A stretch of 64,000 nt of DNA from Caldilineaceae bacterium (lineage in GTDB: Bacteria > Chloroflexota > Anaerolineae > Caldilineales > Caldilineaceae): positions 34,187-98,186 of the forward strand of contig JALHQH010000046.1 of NCBI GenBank assembly GCA_022842065.1. The letters are read 5' to 3'. Position numbers and translations under genes: made by a program. Under the pieces are notes generated by a model. That model saw only the letters and a program-made list of their open reading frames with translations, was not told where the DNA came from and ran no database searches. Shown here in pieces: positions 16,764-24,356 of the stretch (positions are counted from its first letter, which is position 1; the number at the start of each line of letters is the position of its first letter).

Positions 16764-18590
16764 CTATGGCCTTGGGCTTGACACATCACTGCCGCTATTC
16801 GAACTACTACTCGGCCCCGTATACCGAAAGGTGCGACTCTCGCTGAGCAGTGCAATGCGCTCGTACGGGGCACAACGCACCAGGGCAACCCCCCAGTTAT
16901 ACACGGTACCGCTACGTAGCGCATTGCGCCCAAGGCGGCGATTGATTGCTGTGGCCAGTTGCTCATCAATCGTTTGGCGCGTACTTGTCTCACGCCCCGC
17001 ACCCTGAATCCCAAAGCCCTGCCGCCAACCTTGTTCCGGTTCCCAGAAGATCACCTCAAAACACTCATCATCGGCCAAGGTAAAATCAGCCAGCCAGCTA
17101 AAGGTGACACTGCTTTGCGTTGATGCGCCCTCTTCGGGGGTGAGCAAGGTTACGCGTCGCTCGGCGGGCGGCGTTGCCGGCGGCGTGTTGGCGCGTGTCG
17201 GTACATCGACCGTGGGGGTTGGTGTACGCGAGGGCGCTGGGGTGGCAGTGGGGCTGGCTACCGTTGGGGTTGCGGTTAAGGTTGCCGGTAGCCGTGTACT
17301 AGTACCAGTTGTCGGTGTTGCCGTTACTGTTGTCTGTGCATTGGTTGGCACGGGCGTATTGGTGATCGGTGTACTTGTTGCCGCCGATGCTGGCGTCTGG
17401 CTTGGTGTCATCGTTGGTACTGCTGTTGCTGTTACAATGGCAGTGGGCGCAATGCTGCCGTCGCTGGTGGTGGCGGTCACGGTCGTGGTGATCACCGCGG
17501 CGGGGATGTTAGTTGTGCTCTCTGCTGTGGGCACTACGCCTGGCCCTTCCGGATTTCTTGACAAACTGAGCCACAAGAAGAGCACAACACTACAGAGTGC
17601 GGTTGCACTACCGGTTAGGAATAGCCGTGACCATTTGCGGACCGGCGGCGCAGGGAGGCGCGTCAGTTTTAGCAACTTCTGCACCTCGGCGTGCATCTGT
17701 GCTGCGGTGAGCCGTGCCTGTGGATTATCCGCGGTTGCCTGCTCAATCAAGGCGTTGAGCCCTGCAGCCATTGCCGCGCGCCCCTTCGCCGGTACTGTTG
17801 TATCATGCTGCAACTGCTCTGGTGTAAAACGTTGCCAGGCTTGGCGGGTAGGAACACCATAATCAGGCCGTTGCCCGGAAATCAGATTAAAAAGCACCAG
17901 GCCCAAGGCATAAATATCCCAGGATGGATCGGCCGCTTTTTTATGGCCGCGGCGCATCGCTTGCTCTGCTTCTGGTGCCAACCAGCGTGGCGTACCGGAG
18001 ACCAACTGCTCGCCATCTTTTGTATTTTTTGCAATGCCAAAATCAATGAGGACCGGTTCGGTCTCTTTTGTCAGTTGGCTACCGCTGGGTTCGGTGCGAA
18101 AAAGAATATTCTCCGGCTTGATATCGCAATGAACACAGCCGCGCCCATGAATATAAACGAGCGCATTGGCAACGCATTCGATGATCTGTAACGCTAGGGC
18201 TGTGGTAAGCGGTCCTTTGCGGAGCCGTGCGCGTAGATCACCGCCTGGCAACAGATCTGTAACGATGAACCAGGGATCGCCCTGCTTGGTCGTACTACGC
18301 GCTGTGTAAATTGAGCGTGGCCCCGGTCGTTCTTCTTCAATTGAACGGAGCCGAATTATATTAGGGTGATGGAGCGAGCGTAGCCACTTCTCTTCATTTT
18401 GAATAGCGCGCTGATTGGCCAAACTGTATAGTTCGTCACTCATCCGTGCAATCTTGATGATCACATTATCCGCTGTGATAGCCTTATCCGCCGATGTATG
18501 TGATGCTGACCAGATCTCTGACATGTTTGTCAAGTCAACCTGGTCATTGAGCATATAGCGATATGGGCCAAGGGACTGTGGTTCTGGCAT
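16764..18590 (-). CDS. Atypical membrane Ser/Thr kinase with external sensor domain
   Basis: 608 residues. The kinase domain spans about 10-305, with the ATP lysine in VIIKIA (46), HCDIKPEN (154-161), DFG (183-185) and APE (205-207). Two features are unusual: the glycine-rich loop is not recognisable (LNDQVDLTNMSEIW occupies its place), and the catalytic motif is HCD rather than HRD, making it a non-RD kinase. A membrane helix lies at about 322-344. A Thr/Pro-rich linker (about 350-475) and the shared beta domain (478-591: CFEVIFW, QGFGIQGAGRETSTRQT, YNWGVALVRC) lie outside. This last domain is very close to that of the kinase at 5426-8236. It sits 44 bp downstream of the VWA-FHA gene. Confidence 0.9.
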   Translation of the reverse strand: MPEPQSLGPYRYMLNDQVDLTNMSEIWSASHTSADKAITADNVIIKIARMSDELYSLANQRAIQNEEKWLRSLHHPNIIRLRSIEEERPGPRSIYTARSTTKQGDPWFIVTDLLPGGDLRARLRKGPLTTALALQIIECVANALVYIHGRGCVHCDIKPENILFRTEPSGSQLTKETEPVLIDFGIAKNTKDGEQLVSGTPRWLAPEAEQAMRRGHKKAADPSWDIYALGLVLFNLISGQRPDYGVPTRQAWQRFTPEQLQHDTTVPAKGRAAMAAGLNALIEQATADNPQARLTAAQMHAEVQKLLKLTRLPAPPVRKWSRLFLTGSATALCSVVLFLWLSLSRNPEGPGVVPTAESTTNIPAAVITTTVTATTSDGSIAPTAIVTATAVPTMTPSQTPASAATSTPITNTPVPTNAQTTVTATPTTGTSTRLPATLTATPTVASPTATPAPSRTPTPTVDVPTRANTPPATPPAERRVTLLTPEEGASTQSSVTFSWLADFTLADDECFEVIFWEPEQGWRQGFGIQGAGRETSTRQTIDEQLATAINRRLGRNALRSGTVYNWGVALVRCAPYERIALLSESRTFRYTGPSSSSNSGSDVSSPRP

Positions 18591-18634
18591 GGGGGATCCC
18601 TTTCGCTGATCCGTGCGCTTTTTGCTTGGCGAAA

Positions 18635-20833
18635 TTAAGCCTGGCCGCCGGCTGGGCTATCATCCGGCGTCACAATAGCCGTGACATCAGTATCGGACGA
18701 GACGGCCGGCTCAGTCATATCGTTTTCGCCGGATTCGGCGGTCAATTCAAAGCGATAGGTAATGTCATTAAAGTTCACCGTATCACCATGCCTGAGAATC
18801 CGGCTATCGGCTGCCCGTAACTTGCGCCGATTGACGAATGTCCCGCCGGCACTGCCTTCGTCACGGATGTGGAAATGGGCATCACCTTCTTCGGAGATGG
18901 CGGCATGGAGGCGGGAAATGCGCTTATCATCAATCACAATATCGCACAGATTCTGCTTGCGCCCAATCTTGATGTCACGCCCCCCTTCGATCGCAATCTT
19001 ACGGGGCAGATGGGCACCGGCCTGGCGGCCACCATCCATGAGAATGAGATAAGCCGGGGCAATAAAATCGGGGACACGTACCGGTTCGGTGGCATCATCT
19101 TCCAAATCAAAGACCGCCGCCGGTACGGTTGATTCGACATCGGCCGGAATCGATTGCGAACGTGCGGCAAGATTAGCATTGCCGTAAATCGGGGCGGTAA
19201 TCGGTGGCGCTGCACGGCGACGGCGACCGGCGTAAACAATGAAGGCTAAGATCGCAATCAGCGGGAAAGTGGCCAGCAAAACATTGGTGCGGTTGATGGC
19301 GACGAACCAGTCACTAAGCCAGACCACCCGGTTGTCGTCATCCAAGAGCCGTGTACCGACAAAGGGGGTCATTGGTGGGATAAAGCTCCCAATCGTGATT
19401 GGCGTAGTGGCCGATGGGGTCACGGTTGGCGTGATGGTCGGCATTGGCACAATCCCACCCTCCGCTAAGGTTGCTGTTGGGCTAACGGTTGCAGTTAGTA
19501 TTGCTGTATCGCTGATGCTGGATGTGTCTGTCACTGGATTAGTATTAGGCACTACGATCGCCACGCGAAATGAGACTGGGGGTGCTTCACTTCGCAACCC
19601 TAATTCATCGACCGCCGCGACGCGCAGCGTGTAATTGCCCTCGCCCAGTTCAGCAATCGGCAGATTAAAGCTATCAAAAGGCCCTTCGGTTTGGAGCGTG
19701 GTCGCACCATTGACTTCATATTCCAAGCGCCGTAAGTCGCGTGGGTGTTCATCCGGCCAGCCGATGTTAAGTAGAATCGGTAGGACGACCGGTTCCATGC
19801 TGTCGAGTTTGGCATCAGCCGTCTGGGCGATCCGCTCTACTGTGCTACCAGAAAGGAGGCTGGCGACGGTCAGCTCCGCGGGGCGTGCCGGCACAAAGGG
19901 AAAACCAATGGCCTGATCCAGGATGGTTTCATCGGGCAGGCGTACGGCAACCAGTAACTCGCGTGGCTCTGCCTGGGTCATGCGATAGGTTAGCACACGT
20001 TGTGTCCGTTCGGCGGCAATTTCACGCCAGAGCGCTTCGGTGCTGGTATTACTATCTAGTACCAAATATTGACCGCCGGTGACATCCGCAATCCGCTGTA
20101 AATTCTGGCGCCGCTCAGCTGTCTCTGGGCCAAGGAGCACGGTGTGGATGGTAATGCCAACCCGGTTAGAGCGATTGACGACATCATCAACCTGGACGGC
20201 GCTCAAGGCATCAAAGCCATCAGAGAAAACCACCACATGGCGGCGCAAATTGACCGGCACCGGCGAATTGTCATATTGATCAAGCGCAAATTTGATCAGG
20301 CTAAAGAGCGGTGTGTTGGTGGCATTAGCCTGCGGTTGATATTGGAGTAAGGTATTGGCAACGGCCTGGTGATCGCGATTCCACCCAGAAAGCGTTTGGA
20401 AATCATTTTCGCTAGCCCCAATGGTATGGGCACTGAGCCAATCCGTTTCGGCGGAAAGCACCCCAAGTTGGACGAAATTGTCGACGGCTGCGGCGACTTC
20501 AGTCACGCGCGGCGCGCCAGTGTTGCCGGCCGTCAAGATATTGCGGGACGCATCGATCACGACTGCGACCTGCACGCCCACATCAACCAGTTGGCTGTCT
20601 TGAATCCCCTGCTCAACCCGATCTTCCAAGAGTGTAAGCGGCAGGCTGCCGATATTCCCCGTTAAGTTTTTACCGAAGACAAAGATGCGCACGACCGGGA
20701 AGTTGCTAATGTCAACCCCTGTAATGGTAAGCTGCGGCTTGCTCCGATCTTGGGCAAACACCTGCGCGCTGATAATGACAGACAAGAGCAGCGAAAAAAA
20801 GACAATCCACAACCTGTAGGAGGAACTTCTCAT
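18635..20833 (-). CDS. VWA domain / membrane / cytoplasmic FHA protein
   Basis: 732 residues. Signal peptide (about 1-27, ending AQVFAQ). A von Willebrand factor A domain occupies about 85-270: VAVVIDASRN begins the first strand, with DASRN in place of the usual D-x-S-x-S metal site, and VVVFSDGFD follows. Further beta-rich segments lead to a Thr/Pro-rich stretch (about 430-490), a membrane helix (about 530-550) followed by GRRRRAAPP, and a C-terminal FHA domain (about 615-705: IKIGRKQNLCDI, SRLHAAI, GGTFVNRRK). The topology puts VWA outside and FHA inside, so it can link an external binding event to phosphothreonine recognition. It is the first gene of the nine-gene minus-strand signalling cluster. 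Confidence 0.9.
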   Translation of the reverse strand: MRSSSYRLWIVFFSLLLSVIISAQVFAQDRSKPQLTITGVDISNFPVVRIFVFGKNLTGNIGSLPLTLLEDRVEQGIQDSQLVDVGVQVAVVIDASRNILTAGNTGAPRVTEVAAAVDNFVQLGVLSAETDWLSAHTIGASENDFQTLSGWNRDHQAVANTLLQYQPQANATNTPLFSLIKFALDQYDNSPVPVNLRRHVVVFSDGFDALSAVQVDDVVNRSNRVGITIHTVLLGPETAERRQNLQRIADVTGGQYLVLDSNTSTEALWREIAAERTQRVLTYRMTQAEPRELLVAVRLPDETILDQAIGFPFVPARPAELTVASLLSGSTVERIAQTADAKLDSMEPVVLPILLNIGWPDEHPRDLRRLEYEVNGATTLQTEGPFDSFNLPIAELGEGNYTLRVAAVDELGLRSEAPPVSFRVAIVVPNTNPVTDTSSISDTAILTATVSPTATLAEGGIVPMPTITPTVTPSATTPITIGSFIPPMTPFVGTRLLDDDNRVVWLSDWFVAINRTNVLLATFPLIAILAFIVYAGRRRRAAPPITAPIYGNANLAARSQSIPADVESTVPAAVFDLEDDATEPVRVPDFIAPAYLILMDGGRQAGAHLPRKIAIEGGRDIKIGRKQNLCDIVIDDKRISRLHAAISEEGDAHFHIRDEGSAGGTFVNRRKLRAADSRILRHGDTVNFNDITYRFELTAESGENDMTEPAVSSDTDVTAIVTPDDSPAGGQA

Positions 20834-21355
20834 GATGACTTTTACCCCTAGATATATTGGCTGCTGTAAGATTTAGTAAAAGGAAGCGAATCGATCAGCG
20901 CATTCCGCACAATAAGCAATCAACGATTATGCCGGTGAACAGTGATAATCGATAAAGCTACTATTGAACTTGAGTTGTTGAATTTTAGATGAAAGGAGCC
21001 GGAATCCTCCGGCGAACTTGGAATGTGCTAAATTGTAGAGACAATTTCGTCGCACATAAGTGTGATGCTAGGTGCTAGAATAGCATAATATATTATAAAA
21101 AAATCAGCAAAATTAATTGTGCTTAATACCCGGTATTATTCCTTCCTCTGTCATGTGACCTAACAAGCTGTGTCAATAGTAAGTTCCTTACTCACCGTAC
21201 CATAGAGTAGCGACTGTGGACTACACACTTGCTCCACAATTCCTCCAATCTCCTACATCTTTCTATGTGCTGTGCTCTCTACTCTATCACCGATAGTGGC
21301 TGACTACCAGGTCAATTTTCTTCCGGATTTCTTCCGAAATGGGAAGAAATCCAAT
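20834..21355. other. Gene-free region between signalling and export islands
   Basis: About 520 bp without a convincing gene, markedly AT-rich around 21060-21130. It must contain the promoter of the nine-gene signalling cluster (reading left from 20833), but I could not identify a consensus -10/-35 pair. A small hairpin (ATTTCTTCC paired with GGAAGAAAT, 21328-21351) lies next to the larger one at 21356. Confidence 0.5.
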
Positions 21356-21403
21356 ATAAAGCGGGGCACGCTCGATCAGGAGATTGAGCGTGCCCCGCTT
21401 TAT
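21356..21403 (-). terminator. Strong hairpin after HlyD gene
   Basis: A perfect 18-bp stem (21356-21373 paired with 21386-21403; arm ATAAAGCGGGGCACGCTC) with a 12-nt loop, placed 35 bp past the stop of the adaptor gene at 21438. There is no long T-tract, only a TTTATATT run on the minus strand, so it may act as a terminator, an mRNA stabiliser, or both. Confidence 0.7.
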
Positions 21404-21437
21404 AGCGATGCGATTAGATTGAAGTGTAATCGGTGGG

Positions 21438-23045
21438 TTAATTGACCAGAAATTCTGCTTGTTGATCAACAAAGGAGGCAATGCTCCCGACCACCAGATC
21501 GCCTGGGCGTAGGGCATCGGAGCGAACATAGGTCCATTCACCTTGGGTTGCGCCCGGCTCAATCGGGATCGGGATCGCGATCTCATCGCGCACAACTCTA
21601 ACGATCGTTTGTCCGTCTTGTGTATCGAGCGCATTGGTTGGAACTAGCCAAGTGTCAGTCGCTGTTTGCGCTTGTTCCAGGGCGGCGACTGCAGTCATAC
21701 CAGCGCGTACATCATCGAGCTTCGCATTGGTCAAGCGTATCGTCACCGGGTAATTGACGACATCCTGGTCAGTCTTACTAAGGGGCGCGATCTGATCGAC
21801 CCGCCCTTCAAATGACTGACCGCGCAGGGCATCAAGCGTGATCTTGGCATTTTGGTCAACCCGAATCTGGCTGATATCGACTTCGGATACGTTGATGGTT
21901 AACTTGAGCTTGCTCGTGTCGGCAATGGTTGCCACGACGGTACCGGGTTGCCCACGGTCCCCGCGTTTGATCTTAATTTCTAACACAGTCCCATCAATGG
22001 GTGCGATGACTCGTGTCCCCTGTAGATTGCTTTGGGCTTCTTCCAGGTCGATCAAGGCACGTTTGATTTTTAACTCGGCACTTTGCAAATCGGCTTCAAC
22101 CGGCCCACTCTGGAGCTTGGCGAGTTTGGCCTCCGCTTCTACCACTTTAGCCAGCGCTTCGGCGACATCGGTTGACAGCGGTTTGCGTTTCAATTGATTC
22201 AGTTTATCCTGTGCCTCTTGGGCCGCACCTAGAGCTGCCTGAATCTCGGATTGGGTGGTTGGTTTCGTCGCTTCGGCAAAGGCGGCTTTCGCCCGTTCCA
22301 GCTCGATTGTTGCCTTTTGTAATGTTGCGGCTTCTGCTGTCATGCCAATATCTTGGAGCCAGGCCACGGCATCATAGGCGCGCTGGGCTTCTGCCACCTC
22401 GATTTCAGCTTTCATCAGCACCGCGTTAGCTTCGTTGGCTTTGGCGGCACTTGGATCCGCCAATAGCTCATTATATTTAGCCCAAGCTGCACTTACATTA
22501 CTTTGGGCTGCTGCTAATTCTTCTGCTGTCGGGCCGGCGCTTACTTTATCAAAATTCTCTTTGGCGGCATTGAGCGTTGCGTCGGCAAGGGCAATTTCGG
22601 CGGCGTCTGCAGCTGTCGTCAGCTTCTGCAACTCGATGCGCGCTGTTTCTAATTCAATTTCGGCCTTACCCAGTGCGCGCTCTAACTCAGCGTTATCGAG
22701 CAGCAACAACAATTCCCCAGCTGCCACCTGATCGCCTGCGGCAACGGCAATGTGGCTAATCTCGCCGTTGACCTTTAAGGCTACTTCCTGCAGCGTGCTC
22801 AACTCAATCTTGCCGGCAGCACTTAAGGTGCGATTGAAGGCATTCGCCGGTAGCACCTCGACCGTTGCGCCGGTCTGATCGCCGAATTCTGCCCCCATTG
22901 CGGGTGAATTGCCAGGGGGAAAGGCCGGCAACTCACCCGCAATGGGGGTGGTTGGTAGCCCAATGATGCCTGTGGTGATCCCCACCCCAATGAAAACGAG
23001 TTGAACCACCACGACTACAAGCACGATCTGCAAAATTCCACGCAT
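21438..23045 (-). CDS. HlyD/RND-type membrane fusion protein
   Basis: 535 residues. An N-terminal membrane helix (ILQIVLVVVVVQLVFIGVG, 4-22) anchors it. A lipoyl/barrel-sandwich half follows (INGEISHIAVAAGDQVAAGELL, in part). A long Ala/Glu/Lys-rich coiled coil occupies about 125-330, then the second lipoyl half (GTVLEIKIKRGDRGQPGTVVA, in part) and the beta-barrel (TINVSEVDISQI). This is the periplasmic/extracellular adaptor of a tripartite or MacA-like exporter. It is the last gene of the minus-strand export island, 33 bp after the MacB-type permease. In a monoderm cell envelope it would guide substrate away from the permease. Confidence 0.9.
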   Translation of the reverse strand: MRGILQIVLVVVVVQLVFIGVGITTGIIGLPTTPIAGELPAFPPGNSPAMGAEFGDQTGATVEVLPANAFNRTLSAAGKIELSTLQEVALKVNGEISHIAVAAGDQVAAGELLLLLDNAELERALGKAEIELETARIELQKLTTAADAAEIALADATLNAAKENFDKVSAGPTAEELAAAQSNVSAAWAKYNELLADPSAAKANEANAVLMKAEIEVAEAQRAYDAVAWLQDIGMTAEAATLQKATIELERAKAAFAEATKPTTQSEIQAALGAAQEAQDKLNQLKRKPLSTDVAEALAKVVEAEAKLAKLQSGPVEADLQSAELKIKRALIDLEEAQSNLQGTRVIAPIDGTVLEIKIKRGDRGQPGTVVATIADTSKLKLTINVSEVDISQIRVDQNAKITLDALRGQSFEGRVDQIAPLSKTDQDVVNYPVTIRLTNAKLDDVRAGMTAVAALEQAQTATDTWLVPTNALDTQDGQTIVRVVRDEIAIPIPIEPGATQGEWTYVRSDALRPGDLVVGSIASFVDQQAEFLVN

Positions 23046-23078
23046 AGATTTCCCTTTAGTGTCTATTCGTATCAGCGT

Positions 23079-24296
23079 CTATTCATAGCGTAGCGCATCG
23101 ATTGGTGCTAATCGTGTGGCCTGAATGGCTGGATAGAGGCCAAAGCTGAAACCGCAGAGCAAACTGACCCCAAGCGCTAACATGAGAACGGAAGACTCAA
23201 TCACCACCGGGAAGGGGGGATTTGGAATCAGGCCAACCACAAAACTAACGCCATAGCTCAAGCCGGCACCGAGAATACCGCCCAATGTCGTCAGCGTTAG
23301 TGCTTCAATGAGAAATTGCAAAAGAATGTCGCCATTGCGTGCCCCCAATGCCTTCCGTAATCCAATCTCGCGTGTCCGTTCGGTGACGGTCACTAACATG
23401 ATATTCATGATGCCAATGCCCCCGACAAGCAGGCTGACCGCGCCAATACTGCCTAAGAAGAGGGTCAAGGTTCGCGAAATGCTGCCTGCAATTTCCAGGA
23501 GGCGGGCCTGATTAAAGATCATAAAGTCATTTTCATCAGTGGCATCCAAGTTATGCAGGAACCGTAGAGTGCGTTCGATGCGATACTCTGCTTGGGTCAG
23601 CAGTTCACGACTGGCCACTTGCACACTGATTTCCGTAACGGCAAATGCACCCCGATAACGTGGTGCATTAAAAAGGCGTTTCTGCGCCAGCGCCAGCGGA
23701 ATATAGACCTGGCTGCCAAACGAAAAATCAAAGTCACCACTACTGCTCTCCTTGAGGACGCCGACAACCTGAAAGGGATCCTGCTGAATGCGAATCATCT
23801 TCCCAAGTGGATCTTCGTTCTTAAAAAGTTCTTGGGCCGCGGCCAGCGAGAGGACAACAACCCGCTGCTGTTCAGCGACTTCCACTTCAGTCAGAAAGTG
23901 GCCTTGGCTGACTGCTAAATTGCGTAGCAGGGCCAAGGCTGCCGTTGTGCCGACTACAGTTGCTTCAATACTCACATCGGCATAGACCAGTCGCGCACTA
24001 TTCGAATATTGGGGAGCAACGGTGACAATTTCTGGATGGAGCAATTGATTGGTGAGGACCTCTGCGTCGGCCAGCGTCAGGGTATTGGCGACGCCAAAGC
24101 CCCCGTTAATGGTCAATAGATTGGCCCCACTCTTTTCAATATCTTCATTAATGCTTTTCGCGGTGCCACGGCCAATGCCAATCGTCGTCATGACGGAAGC
24201 AACGCCAATGATAATGCCCGACATGGTTAAGAATGAACGCAATTTGTGCGCCAGAATACTTTCCAGCGCAAGGCCTAAATAACGTACAAATTTCAT
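23079..24296 (-). CDS. MacB/FtsX-type ABC transporter permease
   Basis: 405 residues. The N-terminal helix SILAHKLRSFLTMSGIIIGV, a large external MacB-PCD region (about 50-240) and three C-terminal helices beginning with GAVSLLVGGIGIMNIMLV and the TERTREIGLRKALGA motif are diagnostic of MacB-family permeases. Such permeases normally pair with a separate MacB-type ATPase, but none is encoded nearby; the only ATPase in the island is fused to the exporter upstream, which is of a different ABC class. The permease lies between that fusion and the HlyD-type adaptor in one co-directional run. It may use an ATPase from elsewhere to move peptide or lipid. Confidence 0.9.
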   Translation of the reverse strand: MKFVRYLGLALESILAHKLRSFLTMSGIIIGVASVMTTIGIGRGTAKSINEDIEKSGANLLTINGGFGVANTLTLADAEVLTNQLLHPEIVTVAPQYSNSARLVYADVSIEATVVGTTAALALLRNLAVSQGHFLTEVEVAEQQRVVVLSLAAAQELFKNEDPLGKMIRIQQDPFQVVGVLKESSSGDFDFSFGSQVYIPLALAQKRLFNAPRYRGAFAVTEISVQVASRELLTQAEYRIERTLRFLHNLDATDENDFMIFNQARLLEIAGSISRTLTLFLGSIGAVSLLVGGIGIMNIMLVTVTERTREIGLRKALGARNGDILLQFLIEALTLTTLGGILGAGLSYGVSFVVGLIPNPPFPVVIESSVLMLALGVSLLCGFSFGLYPAIQATRLAPIDALRYE

Positions 24297-24356
24297 CCTG
24301 CCATCCCACTCCTATGTACTTTTGCCTCATGTTTTACCGGGTTCTTGGGCGACGTT

